The notes: generated from the letters alone by a model not told the origin. A DNA stretch of 64,000 bases from Lachnospiraceae bacterium (GCA_017520425.1 JAFXFO010000031.1:62001-126000); one strand, 5' to 3'. Shown: positions 1 to 9,920, counted from the stretch's first letter. Program-made: numbers and translations.

Positions 1-566
1 TTATAGGTATTTCTCAGTGTTTTGCTGTTATCTATCACAAAATCACAGGATGCACGAAATTCTTCTTCACTAAGCTGTGCGTCCATAATCTGCGTAATCT
101 TTTCATCTGAGTATCCGCGATTCTTTTTCAGTCGTTCCCGACGGACTTCTTCATCCGCATAGATATACCACATTTCATCCACAACTTCCTTATAACCGGC
201 TTCTATCAGAAGTGCTGCTTCTATAAACATCAGCTCCACATCCTTTTCTTCTCTGGCTTCCCGAATTCTATCTTCAAGATAAACCCGCACGCCCGGATGT
301 ACAATATTATTTACTTTTTCCAGCAAATCCTCGTCCTCAAAAATCATGTCAGCCATTTTCTTTTTATCAATCTGACCGGTTTTCGAATCCAGCACTTCCT
401 CCCCCAGCAATTCCACCAGTTTGAAATAACACCATTCTCCCTTTTTCTTAATTAAATGAGCCACTTCATCCGCTAAATAAATGCGGCATTTGTAATGCTT
501 TTGTATATAGGACAAAACCTGTGATTTTCCGGCTCCCACTCCGCCGGTAACACCGATGAGTCTCAT
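1..566 (-). CDS. coaE: Dephospho-CoA kinase, 3' end cut by the window edge
   Basis: Last step of coenzyme A synthesis: ATP-dependent phosphorylation of dephospho-CoA, cytoplasmic. The protein starts MRLIGVTGGVGAGKS, a P-loop typical of CoaE, and continues through a DEVAH segment, an HPGV segment and a lid region (about 188 residues visible; the family is about 200). The reading frame is still open at base 1, so only some 10 residues are missing. The ATG at 566-564 is preceded by a GGGAGGATATT ribosome binding site. It lies 17 bases after the polA stop and is probably co-transcribed with polA, as in many Firmicutes. Confidence 0.93.
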   Translation of the reverse strand, partial: MRLIGVTGGVGAGKSQVLSYIQKHYKCRIYLADEVAHLIKKKGEWCYFKLVELLGEEVLDSKTGQIDKKKMADMIFEDEDLLEKVNNIVHPGVRVYLEDRIREAREEKDVELMFIEAALLIEAGYKEVVDEMWYIYADEEVRRERLKKNRGYSDEKITQIMDAQLSEEEFRASCDFVIDNSKTLRNTY

Positions 567-583
567 TTGTAATATCCTCCCGC

Positions 584-3271
584 TTAATGCGCTTCATACC
601 AATTATTTCCTACATGCAACTCCACTTCCAGATTGACCTTTAAATCAGCTGCCTGCTTCATATTCTCTTCCAGAATATTTTTCACCTGCTCTACTTCTTC
701 TTCAAAGGTTTCAATCAGCAATTCATCGTGAACTTGCAATATCAGCTTGGACTTTAACCCCGCCTCTTTCAACGACTTCCAAACCTTTATCATGGCAATC
801 TTAATGATATCTGCCGCTGTTCCCTGTATGGGAGAATTCATGGCAACTCTCTCACCAAAGGACCGTTGCATGAAATTTGATGAAGAAAGCTCCGGAATGG
901 GACGTCTTCTGCCAAACATGGTAGTAATATATCCATTCTCCTTCGCATCACTTACCAGCTTGTCCAAGAATCCCTTCACCTTAGGATAGGTGGCAAAATA
1001 CTGTTCTATATATTCTGCCGCATCTTTTCTGCTGATACTTAAATCCTGACTTAGTCCAAAAGAACTGATTCCGTAAACAATACCGAAATTTACAGCTTTG
1101 GCATTTCTTCTCTGTAAATCCGTCACTTCCTCAAAAGGAGTATTAAATACCTTAGAAGCCGTGATTCTGTGTATATCCTGATTCATCTGATATGCCTGTA
1201 TCAACTCTTCATCACCCGACATATGTGCCAGAACTCTTAACTCAATCTGGGAATAATCCGCATCCATTAAAAGGCAACCTGTTTTAGGCACAAATACCTT
1301 TCGAATCTTTCGGCCCAGCTCCATACGCATAGGAATGTTCTGCAGGTTCGGTTCTGTGGAACTAATACGTCCCGTAGCCGTAATGGTCTGATTAAAGTTG
1401 GTATGAATACGGCCATCCTCCTGAATATAATTAGCCAATCCTTCTGCATAAGTGGATTTCAACTTGGTCAAACCTCTGTATTCCAGAATATCCTTCACAA
1501 CAGGGTAATCGCCGGCCAGTTTTTCCAGTACATCGGCAGCAGTGGAATATCCGGTCTTGGTCTTCTTTCCTCCGGGAATGTTCATATGCTCAAACAGTAC
1601 CTCTCCCAACTGCTTGGGCGAATTAATATTAAAGGTCTCTCCTGCCTGTTCATAAATCAATTGTTCCAGTTCTTCGATGCGACCTGTTAATGTCTCTCCG
1701 TAATCCTTTAACTCTTCTCGCTTTACGGAGATTCCTTCCTTCTCCATATCATACAAAACATAGGAAAGGGGCATCTCAATATCCTTCATTAAAGGCAACA
1801 TTCCTGCCTTTTCCAGCTTCTCTGTTAATATATCGCAGGCAACAAAAGCAGTATATGCCTGATACATATAGAACTCTGCTACAGCATTAGGATTTTCCTT
1901 ATACAACTCCCTAACTGTTCGTTTTCCGAACACTTCCTTAAAGCCGGGGATCTGTATCCCCATATGTTCTCCCGCCACTGCTTCTGCATCATAATCACTC
2001 TTCAAAGGATTCAACAAATAAGCGGCCAAAATAATATCAAAATAATTATCCGTACACTCTGTTTGTAAATATGGGTATTGCTTCTTGATATCTGATGTAG
2101 AAACTCTTATATTCCCGCTGAAATCAGCAATAAATCTCTCTACTTCATCATCTGCCTTTTCCTCAAAATTGTCAAATAGGGAAAGCTGCATATTTTCAGG
2201 CATTTTTTCACCATCCTGATAATAAAAATACACCTTATCCTTGTCTCCGCAGAAAGCTACGCCCAGAAACTGTTCCTGCTGTGACAGAATAACAAGTCCC
2301 ACCTGCTTCCCGGACAGTTCACTCAACTTTTTAAGGCAATCTTCTTTATCTGTTAATATCTGAAATCCCTTTTTGACATCTTCATTTTTAGAGCCGGTAT
2401 CCATTCCCTCGAAATATTTCAGCATATTCTTAAATTCCAACTCTTTAAACAGTTCATAGGCTTCCGGAGTAAAATACCCTTCCGCCAATGCATTTTCATA
2501 CGAAAACTCAATCTCACAGTCAGTTTTGATGGTTGCCAAAGTCTTACTCAAGTCTGCCAACCCACGGTTCTCTCTCAGACTTTCGCGAATGCTGTTTTTA
2601 CTGATCTCCTCTAAATGGGCATAAATATTATCAATAGAACCGTACTCTACCATAAGAGAGGTGGCAGTCTTCTCACCAATTTTGGGTACCCCCGGAATAT
2701 TGTCCGCCGTATCACCCATTAACGCCTTAAGCTCAATAAACTGAAGTGGTGTCACCTGATAGACCTGCTCCACATCAGATGCATAGTAATCCTCAATCTC
2801 CGTACGTCCCATTTTGGTCTTTGGAATACGGATTTTAATGCATTCGGTAGCAATCTGCAATAAATCCCTGTCACCGGACACCAGCGCAACGTCCATGCCT
2901 TCTTTTTCCGCTCTTTTCGCCATAGTACCCAAAATATCATCAGCTTCCAGACCGGGCTTTTCCATGATTACCACATTCATGGCACGAAGCACATCCTTCA
3001 TCACGGGTACCTGCTGACGTAGTTCCTCGGGCATGGGTTTTCTGGTACCTTTATACTCCGCATACATTTCATGGCGGAAGGTGGGGGCTTTCACATCAAA
3101 AGCCACAGCCAGATAATTTGGTTTTTCTTCCTCCAATATTTTAAACAAAATATTCAAAAAACCATAAATTGCATTGGTATGAAAGCCCTTTGCATTGGTT
3201 AAATCCGGTACTCCGTAAAAGGCTCTGTTCAGTATACTATGTCCATCTATCAATACAAGTTTTTTCTTCAT
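584..3271 (-). CDS. polA: DNA polymerase I
   Basis: Repair and Okazaki-fragment maturation polymerase. The N-terminal third (to about residue 290) is the 5' nuclease (LVLIDGHSILNRAF at the start; SGDRDLLQ; MGDTADNIPGVPKIG). The middle (about 305-480) has the 3'-5' exonuclease fold, but the usual acidic DxE at its first strand reads VGLVILSQQ, so proofreading is probably lost, as in Bacillus-type Pol I. The C-terminal polymerase domain has motif A (DADYSQIELRVLAH), motif B (RRNAKAVNFGIVYG) and motif C (QVHDELLIE). An in-frame ATG lies at 3280, but the AGAGG box touches it; the ATG at 3271 has proper spacing and gives 895 residues. Probable operon with the zinc-finger gene, polC and ispG upstream. 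Confidence 0.96.
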   Translation of the reverse strand: MKKKLVLIDGHSILNRAFYGVPDLTNAKGFHTNAIYGFLNILFKILEEEKPNYLAVAFDVKAPTFRHEMYAEYKGTRKPMPEELRQQVPVMKDVLRAMNVVIMEKPGLEADDILGTMAKRAEKEGMDVALVSGDRDLLQIATECIKIRIPKTKMGRTEIEDYYASDVEQVYQVTPLQFIELKALMGDTADNIPGVPKIGEKTATSLMVEYGSIDNIYAHLEEISKNSIRESLRENRGLADLSKTLATIKTDCEIEFSYENALAEGYFTPEAYELFKELEFKNMLKYFEGMDTGSKNEDVKKGFQILTDKEDCLKKLSELSGKQVGLVILSQQEQFLGVAFCGDKDKVYFYYQDGEKMPENMQLSLFDNFEEKADDEVERFIADFSGNIRVSTSDIKKQYPYLQTECTDNYFDIILAAYLLNPLKSDYDAEAVAGEHMGIQIPGFKEVFGKRTVRELYKENPNAVAEFYMYQAYTAFVACDILTEKLEKAGMLPLMKDIEMPLSYVLYDMEKEGISVKREELKDYGETLTGRIEELEQLIYEQAGETFNINSPKQLGEVLFEHMNIPGGKKTKTGYSTAADVLEKLAGDYPVVKDILEYRGLTKLKSTYAEGLANYIQEDGRIHTNFNQTITATGRISSTEPNLQNIPMRMELGRKIRKVFVPKTGCLLMDADYSQIELRVLAHMSGDEELIQAYQMNQDIHRITASKVFNTPFEEVTDLQRRNAKAVNFGIVYGISSFGLSQDLSISRKDAAEYIEQYFATYPKVKGFLDKLVSDAKENGYITTMFGRRRPIPELSSSNFMQRSFGERVAMNSPIQGTAADIIKIAMIKVWKSLKEAGLKSKLILQVHDELLIETFEEEVEQVKNILEENMKQAADLKVNLEVELHVGNNWYEAH

Positions 3272-3292
3272 GAAACCCATCCTCTGTTTCTT

Positions 3293-3616
3293 CTATCGTA
3301 TCAAAATCCAAGCCAACGCTAATATGGCTGTCAGCATCACAAACAATTCAATCCATCTTCCCTGACGTAAAAATCTCTCATGGGTACGGACCTTCTTTCG
3401 GGCATTGCCTACCATATCACGCATTTCTTTTTGCAAATCAAAGGCTTCACCTTCTTCCAGGCGTACCAAACCTTCATTTACCAGAAATTGTATATTCAAT
3501 TCCTCTTTGCATTGGGTACAGCTTTGCATGTGTTCTAAAAATAATTTCGTGGTTACAAAATCCAGTTTTTTCTCTATGAACTTAGGTATTAAATCATCAA
3601 ACTCTTTGCATTTCAT
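3293..3616 (-). CDS. Small zinc-finger, single-TM membrane protein (anti-sigma-factor-like)
   Basis: A 107-residue protein with HxxxCxxC near the N-terminus (His29, Cys33, Cys36), the signature of the zf-HC2/ZAS domain of anti-sigma factors, followed by a charged amphipathic stretch and one C-terminal transmembrane helix (about residues 88-106). The zinc-binding part would face the cytoplasm. No ECF sigma gene lies beside it; it sits between polC and polA, 12 bases from the putative polA start and 49 after polC. A GGAGTAGGTG box precedes the ATG. Function unknown; an orphan anti-sigma-like or redox-sensing membrane protein is an inference from the motif alone. Confidence 0.8.
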   Translation of the reverse strand: MKCKEFDDLIPKFIEKKLDFVTTKLFLEHMQSCTQCKEELNIQFLVNEGLVRLEEGEAFDLQKEMRDMVGNARKKVRTHERFLRQGRWIELFVMLTAILALAWILIR

Positions 3617-3665
3617 AAATACACCTACTCCTTCACAGAATTATACCACACCCGCACTCAAATGA

Positions 3666-6600
3666 CTAGTTTACAAAGTCAAAGAGACTGATTTGGTTTG
3701 ATTCCGGCAGATTGCCCAGTAGTCCCAATTGACTCATAAGCTCAATCACCGTTTTAGATACCTTTGTACGTTGTCTGAAATCATCCTTGGAAAGGAAGGG
3801 GCCATCCTTTGCCGCCTCCACTATGGCATCTGCCGCTTTTTCACCCAAACCGTCTATACTGCTTAAGGAAGGCATAATTTTGCCGTCCACAATCTGGAAC
3901 AGTCTGGATTGTGCTCTGAAGATATCGATAGGCTCAAATTCAAAGCCTCTAGCATACATTTCCTGCACAATTCTCATATCACTCAAAGCATCCTTTTCTT
4001 TGTTGGCCAAGGTATCGGAACGTTTCTTATAGTCCGTCATAATGTTTTCTAAATGACGCTGTCCCTGACACATAAGCTCGTAAGAAAAGGCTTTTGCACG
4101 AATACTGAAATAAGCTGCATAATAAGCCAAGGGATGATAAATCTTACAATAAGCGATTCTCCAAGCCATCATTACATAAGCCACCGCATGGGCCTTGGGG
4201 AACATATACTTAATCTTCTCACAGGACCATACATACCAATCCGGCACACCATGATTCAACATATCCTGCTTCCATTCCGGCCATTTGTCACTCTTTCCCT
4301 TTGCTACCACACCTTTACGTACGGCCTCCATTATTTTGAAAGAAGCATCCGCTTCCACACCCATACGGATTAGATAAGTCATAATATCATCTCGGGTACA
4401 AATGGCTGTTGCAATGGTAGCCTTTCCTTCCTGAATCAGGGTCTGGGCATTACCCAGCCATACATCCGTACCATGGGAAAGTCCTGCAATACGTACCAAA
4501 TCCGAGAATGTCTGGGGTTCTACATCAATAACCATCTGCATCGCAAAGTCTGTACCAAACTCAGGGATGCCCAATGCTCCCAGCTTGGTTCCGCCGATTT
4601 GTTCCGGCGTAATCCCTAATGCGGAAGTATTCTGAAACAGGGACATTACCTTCTTATCATCTAAAGGAATGGTAACCGGATCCACGCCGGTCAAATCCTG
4701 CAACATACGAATCATGGTAGGATCATCGTGTCCCAGTATATCCAGCTTCAGTAAGTTGTGGTCTATGGAATGATAATCAAAATGTGTGGTTATGGTCTCT
4801 GTCTCCATATCATTGGCGGGATGCTGTACCGGAGTAAAGGAGTTGATATCCTGCCCAATGGGCAATACAACAATACCACCGGGATGCTGACCGGTACTGC
4901 GTCGAACGCCGGTACAACCTAGAGTAATTCTGTTAATCTCTGCTGTTCTCTTAGTTTTTCCACGTTCTTCAAAATAATTCTTTACATAGCCAAAAGCAGT
5001 TTTATCCGCCAATGTACCGATGGTACCTGCACGGAAGGTCTGACCGGCACCAAAAATAACTTCCGTATATTTGTGTGCCTTGGACTGATATTCTCCGGAG
5101 AAGTTTAAGTCAATATCCGGCTCCTTATCTCCCTTAAAGCCCAGGAAAGTCTCAAATGGAATATCAAATCCATCCTTGCACAATAGCTTTCCGCACACCG
5201 GACAATTCATATCCGGCATATCGATTCCTGCCGAACCCATGTCCGCATATTTCTTTACATGTTCACTGTCGAAATCTACATAGTGACAATCCGTACAATA
5301 ATAGTGAGGGGCAAGAGGATTTACTTCTGTAATCCCTGACATAGTAGCCACAAAAGAACTTCCTACGGAACCTCGTGAGCCCACCAGATAGCCGTCTTCA
5401 ACGGATTTCCATACCAGCTTTTGGGCAATAATATACATTACCGCAAAACCGTTGCTGATAATGGAATTTAACTCTCTTTGCAGTCTGGCTTCCACGATTT
5501 CCGGCAAATTGGGACCATAAATTTCATGTGCTCTATTATAACAGATATCTGTCAGAGTCTTATCACTATCTTCGATTACGGGCGCACACTTATCAGGTCT
5601 GACAGGCGCAATGGTTTCACACATATCCGCAATCATATTGGTGTTAGTGATAACCACTTCTCTGGCCTTGTCCGAGCCCAAATAAGAAAACTCCTCCAAC
5701 ATTTCTTCTGTGGTATGTAAATATAACGGTGCCTGATCATCTGCATCCGCAAAACCCTTTCCTGCCATAATAATACGACGATATACCTCATCTTCCGGGT
5801 CTAGGAAATGCACATCACAAGTAGCTACCACAGGCTTTTCATACTGTTCGCCCAGTTTCACAATATATTTATTAATATTCTGAATATCCTCAATAGAGTT
5901 TACATTAGCCACCTTTTCCGATTCAATCATAAACTTATTGTTACCGGAAGGCTGTATTTCCAAATAGTCATAAAAATCTACGATACGGGCAATTTCCGCA
6001 TCACTCTTCTCGTCCAAGATAGCACGATATAGTTCTCCCGCCTCGCAGGCACTACCCAATATCAGACCTTCCCGATACTTCATAATCAGACTTTTTGGTA
6101 CTCTGGGGCGACCCTTAAAATATGTCAAATGCGACGCGGATACCAAGCGGTATAAATTAATACGTCCCAAATCATTTTTTGCTAAAATGATTGCATGATA
6201 AGTAGGAAGCTTCATTACCAATTCTGCACTGGAGGCTCCCATTTCATTTAACTGTGTGAGATTTTCAACATTCATCTCCCGTAACATGGGAAGCATTTTC
6301 ACAAATATCTTAGCCGTTGCTTCTGCATCATCTACTGCTCTGTGATGATTCTCCAATGACACGCCAAGTCCCTTTGCCACTGCATCCAAAGTATGCTTAG
6401 CCTGACCCGGAAGCAATATTCTGGCAATGGGAACCGTATCCACATAAGTATATTCCGTGCCATATCCCAGACGGGCAGCATTCTCTATGATAAAGCTCAT
6501 ATCGAAATTGGCATTATGTGCTACCAATACACATCCTGCACTAAACTCCAGAAACTGCGGCAAAACTGCATCAATCAGTTCGGCATTCATCACCATATTA

Positions 6601-8285
6601 TCGTTAATGCCTGTGAGCTTTTCGATTTCAAAAGGAATCGGTACCTGGGGATTTACAAAAGCCGAAAAACGGTCTGTTATTTCACCCTTTTCCACCTTAA
6701 CAGCACCAATCTCAATGATTCGGTTCTTAATTGGAGAAAATCCTGTTGTCTCAATATCAAACACCACAAAATCATCGTCAAAGCCCTGGCCCTTATTATT
6801 TGTAACAATCTGCTTTAAATCATCTACCAGATAGGCTTCCACGCCATAAATCACCTTGAAGAAATCCTGTTTATCCGGATTCTCATCACCGGCTTCTTTT
6901 CTTTTATTTTTCTCTTCTTTCCACAAATCATCCCAAACATGATTCGCATCCGTAAAGCCCTGTACTGCACCGTGATCGGTAATAGCAATCGCCTTATGTC
7001 CCCACTTATAGGCACGTTTTACGATATCCTTCGCTTCCGAAACACCATCCATATCGCTCATCTTGGTATGACAATGAAGCTCCACTCTTTTTCGTGCAGC
7101 TGTATCCATTCTGGATGAGGTAAAATCAGGAATCTTTTTAATGCCGGAGACGGACTGAATAGTCAGTTCATGGTCGAATTTATCTACTATGGTAATACCC
7201 TTAATCTTAACAAAAGCTCCCGGTTTTACGCCCTTTGTAATCTCGTCTACCTGATCATTGCGTGCAAACATCTTTACGGTAATAGTATCCGTAAAGTCCG
7301 TCACATTAAACATCAGGATACTCTTCTCGTTCTTAATCTCTTTTCTTTCAAAATCAAGAATCTTACCGCGAACAACTACCTCACCGATTTCTCCCACCAA
7401 TTCTTCTATCTTAGTGATTACTTCATCTTCAATATTGCGTCCGTACAATACATCAGGATCATCGGAACGGATGGCACTCTTACCAAAATCTCCGCCACGC
7501 TTGAACTCACCCTTCTTAAACTCGCCCTTCTTAAATTCACCGTTCTTGAACTCATATTTATTGCTCTTACCGGTATTCTGAACGGGTGCTTTGGGTGTTT
7601 CTTTCTTTTCAGTAACAGGGATATCCTTCTTTTCCGGGCTACTATTTTGTTCCTCAGTTGTGGCTTTTTCTGCCGGATTCTCACCATTTTCCTTTTCTTT
7701 GGAACGCATGGCTCTGTCATAAATTTGAGACACTTCCTGCTTCAGCTTCAATTGGTCCTCTTCTGCATATTTACCGGATTTACCCTCTCGATATTCTGTA
7801 TAAATCTCCAGATTAAAGCCGCATCGCTCCACCATAATCTTCTGCAGAATGTCCGTCAGTTCTTCTTCCTTGCTTCTGGCAATAACAGTATCTTCCAAGT
7901 TGACAACCATCTGATTGGTGGCAGGAAAGGAAAATACTGCACTCTTTAGCATATTGTAAAGGATATTTGAGTATTCCTGTATCTCATACAGCATACTTTC
8001 ATAGTAAAGTTCCAGTAAATTCTCCGGTGTATACTGGGAGGACAACTCAAAACGCTCATAAATTTTCACAATCAGTGCAGCACTCGGAAAAAGCTGATTT
8101 TTTATAGCATCCTCCACGCTATAAATATCCTCTTTTCCGATTAATCTGTTACTTTTTATATAAATTCTTAGATAATCCTTCTTCTTTGTGGAGGATACTT
8201 TTTCCACCTCTGTCTGAGCCATAATGTCACTTACATTTTTCTCCAGACTTAAAGACGGAAATACTTCTGAAAATGGCTTGCCCAT
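3666..8285 (-). CDS. polC: DNA polymerase III alpha subunit, PolC type
   Basis: Main replicative polymerase of low-GC Gram-positives, with built-in proofreading. 1539 residues, about 100 longer than B. subtilis PolC. Order: N-terminal domain (1-180); a charged low-complexity linker (about 185-265) that includes tandem FKKGE-like pentapeptides; OB domain (about 285-385); PHP domain split by the exonuclease (HCHTKMSDMDGV near 403); DEDDh 3'-5' exonuclease (FVVFDIETTGFS near 504, HNANFD, HRAVDDAEAT); then the C-family polymerase core (GSRGSVGSSFVATM, PDIDLNFSGEYQ) and helix-hairpin-helix. The ATG follows GAGGAATATAAA. The stop is 49 bases before the zinc-finger gene and the start 28 bases after ispG. 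Confidence 0.97.
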   Translation of the reverse strand: MGKPFSEVFPSLSLEKNVSDIMAQTEVEKVSSTKKKDYLRIYIKSNRLIGKEDIYSVEDAIKNQLFPSAALIVKIYERFELSSQYTPENLLELYYESMLYEIQEYSNILYNMLKSAVFSFPATNQMVVNLEDTVIARSKEEELTDILQKIMVERCGFNLEIYTEYREGKSGKYAEEDQLKLKQEVSQIYDRAMRSKEKENGENPAEKATTEEQNSSPEKKDIPVTEKKETPKAPVQNTGKSNKYEFKNGEFKKGEFKKGEFKRGGDFGKSAIRSDDPDVLYGRNIEDEVITKIEELVGEIGEVVVRGKILDFERKEIKNEKSILMFNVTDFTDTITVKMFARNDQVDEITKGVKPGAFVKIKGITIVDKFDHELTIQSVSGIKKIPDFTSSRMDTAARKRVELHCHTKMSDMDGVSEAKDIVKRAYKWGHKAIAITDHGAVQGFTDANHVWDDLWKEEKNKRKEAGDENPDKQDFFKVIYGVEAYLVDDLKQIVTNNKGQGFDDDFVVFDIETTGFSPIKNRIIEIGAVKVEKGEITDRFSAFVNPQVPIPFEIEKLTGINDNMVMNAELIDAVLPQFLEFSAGCVLVAHNANFDMSFIIENAARLGYGTEYTYVDTVPIARILLPGQAKHTLDAVAKGLGVSLENHHRAVDDAEATAKIFVKMLPMLREMNVENLTQLNEMGASSAELVMKLPTYHAIILAKNDLGRINLYRLVSASHLTYFKGRPRVPKSLIMKYREGLILGSACEAGELYRAILDEKSDAEIARIVDFYDYLEIQPSGNNKFMIESEKVANVNSIEDIQNINKYIVKLGEQYEKPVVATCDVHFLDPEDEVYRRIIMAGKGFADADDQAPLYLHTTEEMLEEFSYLGSDKAREVVITNTNMIADMCETIAPVRPDKCAPVIEDSDKTLTDICYNRAHEIYGPNLPEIVEARLQRELNSIISNGFAVMYIIAQKLVWKSVEDGYLVGSRGSVGSSFVATMSGITEVNPLAPHYYCTDCHYVDFDSEHVKKYADMGSAGIDMPDMNCPVCGKLLCKDGFDIPFETFLGFKGDKEPDIDLNFSGEYQSKAHKYTEVIFGAGQTFRAGTIGTLADKTAFGYVKNYFEERGKTKRTAEINRITLGCTGVRRSTGQHPGGIVVLPIGQDINSFTPVQHPANDMETETITTHFDYHSIDHNLLKLDILGHDDPTMIRMLQDLTGVDPVTIPLDDKKVMSLFQNTSALGITPEQIGGTKLGALGIPEFGTDFAMQMVIDVEPQTFSDLVRIAGLSHGTDVWLGNAQTLIQEGKATIATAICTRDDIMTYLIRMGVEADASFKIMEAVRKGVVAKGKSDKWPEWKQDMLNHGVPDWYVWSCEKIKYMFPKAHAVAYVMMAWRIAYCKIYHPLAYYAAYFSIRAKAFSYELMCQGQRHLENIMTDYKKRSDTLANKEKDALSDMRIVQEMYARGFEFEPIDIFRAQSRLFQIVDGKIMPSLSSIDGLGEKAADAIVEAAKDGPFLSKDDFRQRTKVSKTVIELMSQLGLLGNLPESNQISLFDFVN
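7499..7559 (-). repeat. Tandem 15-bp repeat inside polC (FKKGE-like pentapeptides)
   Basis: Four to five imperfect copies of a 15-base unit encode EFKNG-EFKKG-EFKKG-EFKRG in the linker between the PolC N-terminal and OB domains. The codons differ slightly between copies, so the unit is not a recent identical expansion. It is in frame and keeps the reading frame open. Confidence 0.85.
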
Positions 8286-8313
8286 TTTATATTCCTCATT
8301 TCCTAATCACTAG

Positions 8314-9366
8314 CTAATTCCAATGTTCCAATTCCTCTTTTAAGGTCTGTAACAGCTGTTCTTCCGGTACTTTTCGGATAATCTCGCCCTTTTTAATCAA
8401 AAGACCTTCTCCGATGCCTCCGGCTATTCCTAAATCTGCTTCTTTAGCTTCACCGGGACCATTTACTACACAGCCCATAACAGCCACCTTAATATCCAGC
8501 GGATAATCTTCCACCAGTTTCTCCACCTTCTGTGCCAGACCGATTAAGTCAATCTGGGTTCTGCCGCAGGTCGGACAGGAAACCACTTCAATACCGCCTT
8601 TACGCAAACCTAAGGTACGTAAAATCAGCTTAGCAGACTTAATCTCTTCAACCGGGTCTCCGGTCAAAGAAACACGAATCGTATCACCGATTCCCTGATT
8701 TAGTATCAGTCCTAACCCGATAGCCGACTTGATATTTCCGCTCTGAACCGTTCCGGACTCCGTAATACCCACATGCAAAGGATATGGTGTCTTATCAGCC
8801 AGAAGCTCATGGGCCTTTACACACATCATTACATCAGATGACTTAATGCTGACAACCAGATTGTCATATCCTAAATCTTCTATGATACCCACTTTATCCA
8901 AGGCACTTTCCACGATACCTTCCGCGGTCACACCTTTGTATTTTTCTACCAGATGCTTTTCTAAAGAACCGCTGTTCACGCCAATACGGATAGGAATATT
9001 ACGTTCCTTTGCCACATCCACCACTGCCTTAACACGGTCCACACCCCCTATATTTCCGGGATTGATACGAATCTTATCCGCACCGTATTCCATAGCCGCA
9101 ATGGCCATTTTATAGTCAAAATGGATATCAGCCACTAAAGGTATACTGATCTGTTTCTTTATCTCTCCGATTGCTTTACAAGCCTCCATTGTAGGTGCGG
9201 TACAACGGATAATCTCACAGCCTGCCGCCTCCAATCGCTTAATCTGTGCCACGGTAGCCGCCACATCCTCCGTCTTAGTATTGGTCATGGACTGGATTAA
9301 AATCGGGTTGCCACCGCCAATCTTTTTATCTCCTATATGAATTACTTTCGTATTATCTCTATACAT
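8314..9366 (-). CDS. ispG: 4-hydroxy-3-methylbut-2-enyl diphosphate synthase (flavodoxin/ferredoxin)
   Basis: Fe-S enzyme of the MEP isoprenoid pathway that turns MEcPP into HMBPP. 350 residues, the usual size for the short bacterial form. A TIM-barrel first part (SMTNTKTEDVAATV; DIHFDYKMA; RINPGNIG) is followed by the Fe-S domain with SCPTCGRTQ and MGCVVNGPGEA, supplying the three cluster cysteines, and the conserved glutamate. AGGAGGAATTTTTT precedes the ATG. Followed after 28 bases by polC, so probably the first gene of an ispG-polC-polA-coaE transcription unit. Confidence 0.97.
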   Translation of the reverse strand: MYRDNTKVIHIGDKKIGGGNPILIQSMTNTKTEDVAATVAQIKRLEAAGCEIIRCTAPTMEACKAIGEIKKQISIPLVADIHFDYKMAIAAMEYGADKIRINPGNIGGVDRVKAVVDVAKERNIPIRIGVNSGSLEKHLVEKYKGVTAEGIVESALDKVGIIEDLGYDNLVVSIKSSDVMMCVKAHELLADKTPYPLHVGITESGTVQSGNIKSAIGLGLILNQGIGDTIRVSLTGDPVEEIKSAKLILRTLGLRKGGIEVVSCPTCGRTQIDLIGLAQKVEKLVEDYPLDIKVAVMGCVVNGPGEAKEADLGIAGGIGEGLLIKKGEIIRKVPEEQLLQTLKEELEHWN

Positions 9367-9385
9367 AAAAAATTCCTCCTAAACA

Positions 9386-9403
9386 GGCAAATTTATATTT
9401 GCC
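9386..9403. promoter_or_regulatory. Inverted repeat in the ispG leader
   Basis: GGCAAAT and ATTTGCC form a perfect 7-bp inverted repeat with a 4-base loop, just upstream of the AGGAGG of ispG. A TATGATAAAAT -10-like segment lies about 25 bases further upstream on the minus strand. It is not followed by a T-run, so it is not a terminator; an operator or an RNA hairpin near the ribosome binding site is possible. Confidence 0.4.
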
Positions 9404-9452
9404 CATATAGAAAGAATTTTATCATATTTTTATGAATTTATCTATGATGATT

Positions 9453-9917
9453 TTAGATATTTTTTGCTTTCAACTGAATATCTTTTGCAAGCTCTTCATG
9501 TTGCTTGCAAAACAACTCCGGCAGGTCATCTAAACTAAAATATCTTAGTTCCAAGGTCTCCTCCCTGTCACAAAACAGCTCTCCGCCAGTCACCTTTAGT
9601 TCATACACTATACAGATACTATGTGCCTCGTCCCCACTGGCGTACTTCATATCCGTATCTGTATAAATACCAATCAACCTTCCCACTTCCACATCCAAGC
9701 CGGTTTCTTCTTTGGTCTCTCGAACAACCGCCATTTCCGGAGTCTCACCAAGCTCAATGGCGCCACCCGGGAAGCCCCATTTATTGGTATCTCCCCTTCT
9801 TTGCAACAATATTTCACCGTTATCATTAAAGATACAACCACCGGCAAATACTAATATGATTTTCTCATGTCCTACTTTACTGCGAATCCATTTTATGTAA
9901 TTTTGTTTGTTTTCCAT
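9453..9917 (-). CDS. Nudix hydrolase
   Basis: Hydrolyses a nucleoside-diphosphate-linked substrate, not identifiable from sequence. 154 residues with a full Nudix box at residues 51-74 (G-x5-E-x7-RE-x-x-EE-x-GL, reading GGAIELGETPEMAVV then RETKEETGL). The N-terminal strand (KIILVFAGGCIFND) and the QRRGDTNKWGFPGG run are typical. The ATG at 9917 overlaps an AGTGAAGG box. A 14-codon reading frame with a strong ribosome binding site ends three bases upstream in the same frame. It follows the MerR-methyltransferase gene with a 60-base gap and may share its transcript. Confidence 0.9.
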   Translation of the reverse strand: MENKQNYIKWIRSKVGHEKIILVFAGGCIFNDNGEILLQRRGDTNKWGFPGGAIELGETPEMAVVRETKEETGLDVEVGRLIGIYTDTDMKYASGDEAHSICIVYELKVTGGELFCDREETLELRYFSLDDLPELFCKQHEELAKDIQLKAKNI

Positions 9918-9920
9918 CCT

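Noticed and set aside
1267-1449. Minus-strand alternative frame inside polA
   Set aside because: Out-of-frame shadow of polA; no start signal.
7170-7949. Long plus-strand open frame of 259 codons opposite polC
   Set aside because: It lies in antisense to the strongly supported PolC frame, shows no ribosome binding site and gives hydrophobic, low-information translation. It is a shadow of the polC codons.
9418-9452. Terminator after the Nudix gene
   Set aside because: A/T-rich but without a stem; the only inverted repeat nearby belongs to the ispG leader.
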